Of a stretch of DNA of 5,267 nucleotides, positions 1 to 5,266 are shown in pieces (the stretch's first letter is position 1; every line of letters begins with the position of its first letter). Source of the DNA: an uncultured Blautia sp. (GTDB lineage Bacteria > Bacillota > Clostridia > Lachnospirales > Lachnospiraceae). The stretch lies in contig URWL01000167.1 in assembly GCA_900551465.1 (NCBI GenBank), forward strand, positions 1 to 5,267, in the 5' to 3' direction. The notes below the pieces were generated by a model. It worked only from the letters and a program-made list of their open reading frames with translations, made no database searches and was not told the origin of the DNA. A program made the position numbers and the translations under genes.

Positions 1-980
1 GCTGCATCCTTTTCAATATACTGGCGGTATTCGTCCAGAGTCGTTGCTCCAATACAGTGGAGTTCTCCTCTTGCCAGCATAGGTTTCAGCATATTTCCTG
101 CATCCATGGCACCGTCCGTCTTTCCGGCACCTACGATCAGATGAAGCTCGTCAATAAAAAGGATGATGTTTCCCTCGCTCTTTTTCACCTCTTCAAGAAC
201 CGCTTTCAGACGTTCTTCAAACTCACCTCTGTATTTGGCTCCTGCAACAAGGGCACCCATATCCAGAGCAAAAATCTTTTTATTTTTCAGTCCTTCCGGA
301 ACGTCTCCTGCCACGATTCTCTGTGCAAGTCCTTCAATCGCTGCTGTTTTACCGACACCTGGCTCACCGATCAGAACCGGGTTGTTTTTTGTCTTACGGG
401 AAAGAATCCGTACAATATTCCGTATTTCTGCATCACGGCCGATTACCGGATCCAGCTTCTGATTTCTGGCTTTTTCCACCAGATCCTCTCCATATTTATT
501 TAAAGTATCATAGGTTGCCTCTGGATTGTCGCTGACTACCCTCTGATTTCCCCTTACGGTAGAAAGTGCCTGTAAAAATCTTTCCCGGGTAATCCCAAAT
601 TCATCAAAGATTTTTTTCATGCTGGGGCTTGGCTGCTTCAGAAGAGACAGAAACAGATGCTCTACTGAAACATATTCGTCTCCCATTGCCTTTGCTTCGT
701 CCTCCGCATTGACCAGCGCTTTGTTCAGATACTGTCCGAACCGCAGATCTCCGCCACTGACCTTTACTCTGGCATCCAGCGCTTTTTTTACTGTGTTTAT
801 AAAATATTCCTTATTAATCTCCATCTTTTCGATAAGCTTAAGGATCAGACTGTCTTCCTGGGTCAGAAGTGCATACAGAAGATGCTCCTGTTCTACCTCC
901 TGATTTCCGTATTCGTAGGCGATCTTCTCCAGATCCTGAACAGCCTGTATGGATTTCTGTGTGAATTTACTGATATTCAT
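1..980 (-). CDS. clpB: ClpB, ATP-dependent protein disaggregase (N-terminal part, runs off window)
   Basis: ClpB is a cytosolic Hsp100 chaperone that threads aggregated proteins through a hexameric AAA+ ring, working with DnaK. The visible 326 codons cover the Clp N domain (about residues 1-145, with the repeated helical motif seen at [10 protein letters not shown] and [10 protein letters not shown]) and the start of the first ATPase domain. Walker A is GEPGVGKT (205-212), Walker B is ILFIDE (273-278), the pore loop is KYRGEFE (249-255), and GATTLDEYR (311-319) is typical of the family. These positions agree closely with full-length ClpB of about 860 residues, so roughly 60% of the protein lies outside the window. 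The start at 980 is supported by AGGAGG at 988-993, 7 bases upstream. The gene has its own CIRCE-controlled promoter. The reading frame is intact. ClpC or ClpE are less likely: the N domain runs directly into the ATPase domain at ClpB spacing, and a CIRCE-linked single gene suits clpB. Confidence 0.96.
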   Translation of the reverse strand, partial: MNISKFTQKSIQAVQDLEKIAYEYGNQEVEQEHLLYALLTQEDSLILKLIEKMEINKEYFINTVKKALDARVKVSGGDLRFGQYLNKALVNAEDEAKAMGDEYVSVEHLFLSLLKQPSPSMKKIFDEFGITRERFLQALSTVRGNQRVVSDNPEATYDTLNKYGEDLVEKARNQKLDPVIGRDAEIRNIVRILSRKTKNNPVLIGEPGVGKTAAIEGLAQRIVAGDVPEGLKNKKIFALDMGALVAGAKYRGEFEERLKAVLEEVKKSEGNIILFIDELHLIVGAGKTDGAMDAGNMLKPMLARGELHCIGATTLDEYRQYIEKDA

Positions 981-1061
981 AGGCTCTCCTCCTCTATCTA
1001 TACAAAAAATGATATCCCCTTATATATGGGGAACAATGTTGTTTTGTTCTATTTCTTGTAT

Positions 1062-1090
1062 AACATATCACATCCTGTTAGCACTGTCAA
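1062..1090 (-). promoter_or_regulatory. Sigma-A promoter of clpB
   Basis: On the minus strand a perfect -35 box TTGACA (1085-1090) is followed after exactly 17 bases by TATGTT (1062-1067). A TG one base before the -10 gives it an extended -10 character. Transcription should begin near 1055, giving a leader of about 75 bases before the clpB start. The -35 box lies inside the CIRCE operator, so repressor binding would block RNA polymerase directly. The leader contains only a weak 4-bp CCCC/GGGG hairpin (1016-1031). Confidence 0.8.
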
Positions 1091-1104
1091 GAGGTGAGTG
1101 CTAA
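1078..1104. promoter_or_regulatory. CIRCE operator (HrcA binding site)
   Basis: The plus strand shows TTAGCACTG, a 9-base spacer, then GAGTGCTAA. This matches the CIRCE consensus (TTAGCACTC-N9-GAGTGCTAA) at 17 of 18 arm positions with the exact spacer length. CIRCE is the operator of the heat-shock repressor HrcA, classically controlling groE and dnaK. Placed over the clpB promoter it implies that HrcA represses clpB and that heat relieves repression. The single mismatch, at 1086, falls in the -35 hexamer. Confidence 0.93.
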
Positions 1105-1122
1105 TTTTTTTTGATTTTTTTT
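1105..1122 (-). promoter_or_regulatory. Two adjacent A8 tracts upstream of the clpB promoter (possible UP element)
   Basis: On the minus strand two runs of eight A, separated by TC, lie 15-32 bases upstream of the -35 box. AT-rich tracts here can bind the alpha subunit of RNA polymerase or bend DNA. The same tract is also the kind of AT-rich sequence favoured by Tn916-family integrases, so it may mark or adjoin the insertion point of the neighbouring element. Neither role is proven. Confidence 0.4.
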
Positions 1123-1150
1123 GCAAACCTTTTAAAATCAATGGTTTGCA
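1122..1150. repeat. 8-bp inverted repeat TGCAAACC / GGTTTGCA between clpB and int
   Basis: TGCAAACC (1122-1129) and GGTTTGCA (1143-1150) are perfect inverted copies separated by 13 AT-rich bases. On either strand no T run follows the hairpin, so it is not a canonical terminator. Its place between the integrase and the host promoter makes it a candidate for the element end or integrase core site. The other element end is not in the window, so this cannot be settled. Confidence 0.35.
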
Positions 1151-1188
1151 GTATCCTATTTCTTTTGAAATTGTGATTTTTTCTGTTT

Positions 1189-1229
1189 TGACACCAATTT
1201 GACACCAATTTTTCTTTTTGTGGTGTCAA
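1189..1229. repeat. Three copies of a TTGGTGTCAA motif at the integrase end (candidate arm-type Int sites)
   Basis: TGACACCAATT is repeated in tandem at 1189-1199 and 1200-1210 (period 11 bases). An inverted copy, TGGTGTCAA, lies at 1221-1229 and overlaps the int stop codon. The second and third copies form a 9-bp perfect stem (1199-1207 with 1221-1229) around a 13-base loop. Tn916-family integrases have an N-terminal domain that binds short direct repeats near the element ends, and this integrase carries that domain, so these repeats are good candidates for its arm sites. A terminator role is unlikely because no T run follows on the minus strand. Confidence 0.5.
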
Positions 1230-2446
1230 GCATTTAACACCATACTATCTAGTCTTGCAATCTCATTTTCAATTCTTGTCAGCTCTCCAATATGGTTGTA
1301 CACTTCCATTGTTACATCTATATGAGCGTGTCCCATAATATATTGAAGAACCTTTACATCCATACGGCTCTCTGCCATTCTGGTACAAGCAGTATGACGC
1401 ATTACATGAGCTGAAAACTTTGGTAATAGCTCTGCTTTCCTATGCTCTTTTTTGGCTTTCTCTATTTCGGTTTTGTTATATGCGCCTACAATGTTATATA
1501 AAACATTATTTACGCCATTCGGCATGAGTGGTCTGCCTGATTTTGCTGTAAAGACAAACCCCGAATACCCGTCTACCTCAATACTCTTATCCTTTGCAAG
1601 CATGAAATTGATTTTCCTTTGTTCCTCAAAAGCGTTTGCAACCTCTTGTGTCATAGGTATAATACGAATACCCGACTCCGTTTTTGGTGTAGAGATATGG
1701 AACTTGCATCCGTCACCTAAATTTTTATATATGAGCTGGTGATCTACATTAACCGTTTTTGCCTTGATGTTTATATCTTTCCATGTAAGACCAATAAGCT
1801 CTCCACACCTTAACCCCGTACCAATCATTATGGTAAACATGGGATAATATGTATTATAGACATTGCTCTGTTTTACAAACTCCATAAATTTTTCTTGTTG
1901 AGAAACAGTTAAGGCTTCTTTTTCCTCTGCTGATTTTCCATAATCACTAATGGAACTCTTTGCAGGGTTCTTTCGGATTATATCATCAGCAACAGCCATT
2001 TCTAATGCAGGATAGAGCAGGTTGTGAATATACTTGATTGTAGAATAAGCATATCCAGCTTTGGAAAGTTTCGCATAATACGCTTTGATGTGTGAGGGTA
2101 AAAGTTGAACAACTTTAATATTTCCAATCTCGTTTTTTACTCTGTTTTCCCAAATACGAACATAACCAACTCTTGTAGTATCAGCCAGCTCACGAGTTGC
2201 CATATAACGCTCAAATAAAGTGTTGATCGTCATTTTTTTGATTGCTCCGTCTGTCAGTATGTTATCTTCCATATCCTTTGCAATCTGCTTCTCTTTTTTC
2301 CGAAGCTCTGGTAAATCTTGTGCATAGACGGTCAATCTTTTACCTGTCCTTACATCTGTATAACGATAACTGTACCTTCCGTCATTACGCCAGCTTTCGC
2401 CCTCTCTTAATCTTCTTCCTTTTGGGTCTTTCCTACTAATTGCCAT
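1226..2446 (-). CDS. int: Tn916-family tyrosine site-specific integrase
   Basis: This tyrosine recombinase should insert and excise the mobile element by breaking and rejoining DNA at att sites. Counting from the upstream ATG at 2455 (409 residues), an N-terminal arm-binding domain (about 13-65, GRRLREGES...DGRYSYRYTD) resembles that of Tn916 Int. A core-binding SAM-like domain follows (about 75-165), then the catalytic domain with R216 (TGLRCGEL), K258 (STPKTESG), H350 and R353 (HVMRH), H376 (GHAHID) and nucleophile Y386 (MEVYNH). All catalytic residues are present and the length is normal for the family. I chose the start at 2446 (406 residues, beginning MAISRKD): AAAGGA at 2456-2461 is 9 bases from that ATG but abuts the ATG at 2455. 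The gene lies downstream of xis with its own probable promoter and reads toward clpB. It overlaps the repeats at the element end, as expected of an integrase next to its att site. Confidence 0.95.
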   Translation of the reverse strand: MAISRKDPKGRRLREGESWRNDGRYSYRYTDVRTGKRLTVYAQDLPELRKKEKQIAKDMEDNILTDGAIKKMTINTLFERYMATRELADTTRVGYVRIWENRVKNEIGNIKVVQLLPSHIKAYYAKLSKAGYAYSTIKYIHNLLYPALEMAVADDIIRKNPAKSSISDYGKSAEEKEALTVSQQEKFMEFVKQSNVYNTYYPMFTIMIGTGLRCGELIGLTWKDINIKAKTVNVDHQLIYKNLGDGCKFHISTPKTESGIRIIPMTQEVANAFEEQRKINFMLAKDKSIEVDGYSGFVFTAKSGRPLMPNGVNNVLYNIVGAYNKTEIEKAKKEHRKAELLPKFSAHVMRHTACTRMAESRMDVKVLQYIMGHAHIDVTMEVYNHIGELTRIENEIARLDSMVLNA

Positions 2447-2487
2447 GAGAACCATTCCTTTCTTAAAAAGCCTCTTTTCTTGTTCTC
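2447..2487 (-). promoter_or_regulatory. Potential leader hairpin enclosing the int ribosome binding site
   Basis: In the int leader GUGAGAAC (ending at 2482) can pair with GUUCUCAU (from 2452), giving a 7-bp stem plus a G-U pair. The stem's downstream arm reaches into the int start codon, while the AAAGGA binding site sits in the loop. Such pairing could reduce initiation. GAGAAC/GTTCTC also occurs a third time at 2528-2533, in the promoter spacer, so these may instead be protein-binding sites. The call rests on pairing potential only. Confidence 0.3.
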
Positions 2488-2509
2488 ACAGCGTGCTTTG
2501 TCCTTTTTT

Positions 2510-2538
2510 ATTATACTACACACGCCAGAGAACTTAAA
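2510..2538 (-). promoter_or_regulatory. Probable promoter of int
   Basis: A perfect -10 box TATAAT (2510-2515, minus strand) lies in the 102-base gap between xis and int. The best -35 at 17 bases is TTTAAG (2533-2538), which matches the consensus poorly. Transcription would start near 2503 and give an int leader of about 57 bases. A weak -35 would suit a promoter that is regulated or intentionally low. Confidence 0.5.
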
Positions 2539-2548
2539 GAAAAATAGA

Positions 2549-2743
2549 CTATTCTTCCAGAGAGGATAAATATTTTTTTACTTTTTCCACAGAATAAAGA
2601 ACCCTGCGGCCTATCACAATTTTTGCTCCTGCCTGTTCTCCTATTTTTCTTGCAGTGGCACAGCCGCAGGATAACATGGCCGCCAATCTCTCTATATTAA
2701 CTGTGATCGGCTGTTCTGTTGCTCTGATTTTAGTTTTATACAT
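2549..2743 (-). CDS. xis: Small winged-helix DNA-binding protein, probable excisionase (Xis)
   Basis: This 64-residue basic protein fits the excisionase family of integrative elements. Such proteins bind near the element ends, bend DNA and steer the integrase toward excision. A helix-turn-helix is visible at about residues 14-37 (VNIERLAAMLSCGCATARKI). A hairpin wing follows at 41-50 (KIVIGRRVLY), then a closing helix at 52-62. Length and layout resemble Tn916 Xis and related MerR-like excisionases. The start ATG overlaps the end of rep by 8 bases and is preceded by AAAGGA 8 bases upstream, so xis is probably co-transcribed and translationally coupled with rep. Its position directly before int supports the role. 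A transcriptional regulator of int is the main alternative. Confidence 0.82.
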   Translation of the reverse strand: MYKTKIRATEQPITVNIERLAAMLSCGCATARKIGEQAGAKIVIGRRVLYSVEKVKKYLSSLEE

Positions 2744-3803
2744 AAGGCTTGTCCTTTCTGCCCTCTGAGGATTCTTCTGGGAAAGGGCAGCTTTCCTGAG
2801 GATCGACAGAGTGGAACTTTTCGTTTCTTCTCATATATTTTTCAACGGAATCATAAATCGTGATTGTTCCGTCATGGCCGTAAATTCTGACTTCATGGAT
2901 CCGGCGTAAAAAAGCCGCCCATGTTTCCGGTTCCTCTTTCTGAACCTCTTGATACTGACTTTCTAATGACGTATTAGAAAGAATATAAACAGTTTCATAA
3001 CAGGCAACTTTGTTGCTGTATCTGGCTGGCAGTGAGATAGGGTATATGTCACAATAGTTCAACATATCTGATATTCTCAAACTGCTTCGGAACTCTTCAA
3101 AAGCTATTACTGGCTGACAGGTGTACTGGTCAAAAGGATGCAGATAGTCGGATACCCGGTATACATTGGCATCTCCGTGTTCATCCAGAACACCCCTTGT
3201 TTTGCCCGTCCCTGTTATCCCGGATATATAAATAACTTTCAGGTTCAGTCTCCGTTTTCCTTTATATTTATCTGTAAAAAGTGTAATACGAACTTTATCC
3301 AACTTGTCTATATTCAATATGTAATCATTATTCATGGCAAGTATCTCCGCATTTGTATAACCTGCATCTATCATCTGATAAAGTTCTTCCATTTCCTGTA
3401 TCTGCCCTTTTTGTTTCGGAATATCTCCCCATTCCTCATAGGTACCCTCTACACGGGTTTCTGCTTTGGAAGTATTTTCCCATTTGCCTTTCTTACATAT
3501 GTAATCAATGTTACTTTGTATATTGCCGTGTGCAATTTCAATATGTGCCGGAGGGAAATGCTTTTTTACTGTTTTGAAGCGTACTCGGGAATTAAAGTAT
3601 ACATATACATGGGTATGATATGTTCCCTGCTCTCCAATCTCGTCAGCCATACAAAAATAGCGAAGAGTGGAAAAGTTTTCAATCAGTGCCTTTTTAATGA
3701 TAATGTGGGAAAAACCATTTACCTCTGGATTATTAATTGTGATCTGATAAGCGTTTCTCTGCATATTTAAAGATGGTTTTTCGGGTTTTTTTGTTTTTTC
3801 CAT
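2736..3803 (-). CDS. rep: CRESS-type Rep: HUH endonuclease fused to superfamily 3 helicase (probable element relaxase/replication initiator)
   Basis: This 355-residue protein has the domain order of circovirus, nanovirus and geminivirus Reps. The N-terminal HUH nickase shows motif I at 19-26 (YQITINNP), motif II at 63-65 (H-T-H, metal ligands) and motif III at 101-104 (Y-I-C-K, with Y101 the predicted nicking tyrosine). The helicase part shows Walker A GITGTGKT (195-202), an acidic Walker B-like VIAFEEF (232-238), and motif C ending in ILSN (274-277, with N277 the sensor). These correspond to Pfam Viral_Rep (PF02407) and RNA_helicase (PF00910). Proteins with this pair are known from bacterial plasmids and have been proposed as relaxases of streptococcal IMEs. 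It probably nicks one strand at an origin, stays joined to the 5' end, and unwinds the element for rolling-circle replication or transfer. The start is supported by AGGAGG 9 bases upstream. A candidate origin hairpin lies 108-137 bases upstream, and xis follows with an 8-base overlap. The charged tail (about 330-355) shows no motif. Confidence 0.9.
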   Translation of the reverse strand: MEKTKKPEKPSLNMQRNAYQITINNPEVNGFSHIIIKKALIENFSTLRYFCMADEIGEQGTYHTHVYVYFNSRVRFKTVKKHFPPAHIEIAHGNIQSNIDYICKKGKWENTSKAETRVEGTYEEWGDIPKQKGQIQEMEELYQMIDAGYTNAEILAMNNDYILNIDKLDKVRITLFTDKYKGKRRLNLKVIYISGITGTGKTRGVLDEHGDANVYRVSDYLHPFDQYTCQPVIAFEEFRSSLRISDMLNYCDIYPISLPARYSNKVACYETVYILSNTSLESQYQEVQKEEPETWAAFLRRIHEVRIYGHDGTITIYDSVEKYMRRNEKFHSVDPQESCPFPEESSEGRKDKPYV

Positions 3804-3843
3804 GAATAAAGTCCTCCTGCTGTTTATTTGGTTTATTCTATGC

Positions 3844-3886
3844 GAACAGCCTTTTTTGAGCTGGAAAGCCTTATTTTAGGCTGTTC
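3844..3886. repeat. Three GAACAGCCT-like repeats upstream of rep (iteron candidates)
   Basis: The plus strand has GAACAGCCTT at 3844-3853 and GGAAAGCCTT at 3863-3872 (8 of 10 identical, 19 bases apart). An inverted copy, AGGCTGTTC, lies at 3878-3886. The first and third form a perfect 9-bp inverted repeat, and the second and third can form a competing 5-bp stem. CRESS Reps usually recognise short repeated sites (iterons) beside the origin stem-loop, which lies 25 bases away. A folded leader controlling rep is the other reading, but no T run on the minus strand supports a terminator. Confidence 0.45.
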
Positions 3887-3910
3887 TTTTGTATGATACG
3901 ATTTTGTTTG

Positions 3911-3940
3911 TTTATGCCCGGTAATACTACCGGGCATAAA
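3911..3940 (-). other. Candidate replication/transfer origin: stem-loop with CRESS nonanucleotide TAGTATTAC
   Basis: TTTATGCCCGGTA (3911-3923) and TACCGGGCATAAA (3928-3940) form a perfect 13-bp inverted repeat with a 4-base centre. If the apical T-A pairs open, the stem is 11 bp and the loop 8 bases. On the minus strand the apex reads TAGTATTAC (3929 down to 3921). This is the nonanucleotide of nanoviruses and porcine circovirus 1, and differs by one base from the geminivirus TAATATTAC. In those viruses Rep cuts between bases 7 and 8, here between 3923 and 3922 on the minus strand. The hairpin stands between the FtsK-like gene and a CRESS-type rep. It is not a canonical terminator, because neither flank carries a T run in the right orientation. 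The origin (dso or oriT) role is inferred from motif, structure and neighbour. Confidence 0.65.
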
Positions 3941-3956
3941 CCCCAGACACTTCCTG

Positions 3957-4745
3957 TCACTTCACCGTGCTCCGGCCTTCAGCCGCCGCCCGGTAAAGCG
4001 CCGTAAGGTCTGGCTGTCGATCCAGTAAATACCGGATCTGCTGGCAAAGCTCTTTTTCATTAAGGATCCAGGGAACCGTGATCTCCCGGATTGCTTCCTG
4101 ACCGTCCACTAGAACCAATGCCTGTCCAGACTTATAGTTTGCAGTAGGATTTTCTTCCAGTTCTCCATGAAACCCTAACATGCGAAACTGTTCCGCAGAA
4201 CATCTGCCAAAACTGATTACAACCTGAAACTGGTCACGCGTTCCGGCACTAAAATAGGATGCATCCGCCCTTTGCACACAAAGAATGATTCCAATATTCA
4301 GTCCCCGGCCTACTGCTAAAATTTCCCCTATTTTTGCCATGATATCGGTTTTCTGTTTCTTTGACTGATTTTCTGCATATGTCAGCAGTCCGCTCCATTC
4401 TTCAATGAAGAGTGTATAATGTTTTTTTAAGCGGATTCTTTTCTTTCGTACTTCATTAAAAAATTGGTAGAAAGTATCTAACATCTGAAAAGCGTTTTCC
4501 CCGGAAGCATAAGAGGGAGAACCCTCCAATGCTTCGTATTCTTCCCCAGCTTTATAGTCAGCCATGCAGACATAACTTTCCCGGTTATGTAATATCTGAT
4601 ACAGATAATATCTGGCACTAAGGCTTTTTCCCGATCCGCTTTTTCCTGCGATCAAAATGTTGCTGTTTTTCTTTGGCAGGATGATCGTCACAGGAACTTT
4701 GACACGGAAATTCTGCCAGCTTTGGGTATCATAACCCAGAACCAT
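3957..4745 (-). CDS. FtsK/SpoIIIE-like (TcpA-type) DNA translocase, probable coupling protein
   Basis: This 262-residue ATPase probably brings nicked element DNA to a conjugation channel or pumps it. From the chosen start, Walker A is GKSGSGKS (34-41) and a Walker B-like strand LFIEEW lies at 112-117. AVGRGLNIGIILCVQRADA (144-162) matches the FtsK pattern GR...GI.LI.ATQR. Tn916 Orf21 and TcpA coupling proteins share this core, but they are longer and carry membrane segments. This one has no membrane helix. I set the start at 4745 (MVLGYDTQ) because the reading frame upstream of it overlaps the true frame of the preceding gene; GAGG at 4758-4761 is 12 bases upstream. A longer start at 4814 would add 23 cysteine- and arginine-rich residues that look out of frame. 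The Walker B has E-E where FtsK proteins usually have D-E. The start overlaps the previous gene by 17 bases, suggesting coupling. Confidence 0.85.
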   Translation of the reverse strand: MVLGYDTQSWQNFRVKVPVTIILPKKNSNILIAGKSGSGKSLSARYYLYQILHNRESYVCMADYKAGEEYEALEGSPSYASGENAFQMLDTFYQFFNEVRKKRIRLKKHYTLFIEEWSGLLTYAENQSKKQKTDIMAKIGEILAVGRGLNIGIILCVQRADASYFSAGTRDQFQVVISFGRCSAEQFRMLGFHGELEENPTANYKSGQALVLVDGQEAIREITVPWILNEKELCQQIRYLLDRQPDLTALYRAAAEGRSTVK

Positions 4746-5266
4746 ACCACGGATCATCCTCTTCCGGGAACACCTGCTCTGGCATAATCTCTTCATCAAG
4801 AGGAATGTCTTCAAACTGTAATTCCTGCTTTAAAGCGGCCATACGCTGTTCTTCCGCCTGCTTCATTAAGGAATCTCTTGCCTGCATAGTCAGGGGGACT
4901 ACAAAACTGAGGTGATGAGAAGTCGCAACTGGAATTACAATAGGGGGGGTACATCCCTCGTACTTCCATAAAAAAATTCTGGATAATAGCCAGGCACATA
5001 TTTCTCAGATCTTCACGACTAATATCTTCAAAGGCAGGAACAAGTTTCTGTGCCTTAATGTCGACCCGAAGACATCCCTGATAATTAGTACTCCATGCTT
5101 CTAACTGAGGAATAAAATAAGGCATATTTTTAAATTCTTCGACCAATGCAGTTACTTCATCCTGATATAATAAAAAACGGGTATCTATTTTTTTATCATA
5201 AGGAAGTTCTCCGGTGAGCTCCTCATAGACCGCATCAAAAAGCCATCGTCCAGCCTTTCCGAGATA
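4729..5266 (-). pseudogene. Unrecognised element protein, C-terminal part, split by a one-base frameshift at a C7 run
   Basis: I do not recognise this protein. The frame is open at the window edge (from YLGKAGRWLFDAVYEEL) and runs to the seven-C tract at 4943-4949. Read straight on, it ends at 4811 after a cysteine-, serine- and proline-rich tail. If one C is skipped, the frame continues through PIVIPVATSHHLSFVVPLTM, a helical K/Q/E-rich stretch (MKQAEEQRMAALKQ) and an acidic tail (FEDIPLDEEIMPEQ), stopping at 4729. The whole visible product would be about 178 residues. The second frame looks far more protein-like, and its stop overlaps the start of the FtsK-like gene by 17 bases, as in a coupled operon. 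Cause may be a real mutation, a sequencing error, or programmed +1 frameshifting or slippage on CCC-CCC-U. A start near 5146 would use an internal TTG and is not credible. The acidic tail may contact the downstream ATPase, but that is speculation. Confidence 0.72.

Noticed and set aside
1016..1031. CCCC/GGGG hairpin in the clpB leader as a thermosensor
   Set aside because: Only four pairs with an 8-base loop, and it does not include the ribosome binding site at 988-993.
57..1097. Several plus-strand open frames opposite clpB and its leader
   Set aside because: They are antisense to a conserved clpB reading frame and to its promoter, with composition typical of shadow frames.
1452..2439. Plus-strand open frames opposite int
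   Set aside because: They lie wholly within the integrase gene on the other strand and show no domain; int has all catalytic residues in an intact frame.
3138..3770. Plus-strand open frame of 210 codons opposite rep
   Set aside because: It is antisense to a well-supported Rep, has a Cys/Phe/Tyr/Ile-rich composition, and no recognisable domain or good ribosome binding site.
3911..3940. Perfect hairpin read as a Rho-independent terminator of the FtsK-like gene
   Set aside because: On the minus strand the stem is followed by CAAACAAAAT and on the plus strand by CCCCAGAC; neither is a T run. The virus-type nonanucleotide at the apex fits an origin better.
4746..4814. N-terminal extension of the FtsK-like protein from the ATG at 4814
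   Set aside because: These bases encode the acidic tail of the preceding gene in its restored frame, and the extension is Cys/Arg-rich without resemblance to the family.
4811..5146. Stand-alone 111-residue protein starting at 5146
   Set aside because: The start is an internal TTG in a frame that is already open to the window edge, and the last 40 or so residues are the wrong-frame tail after the C7 run.
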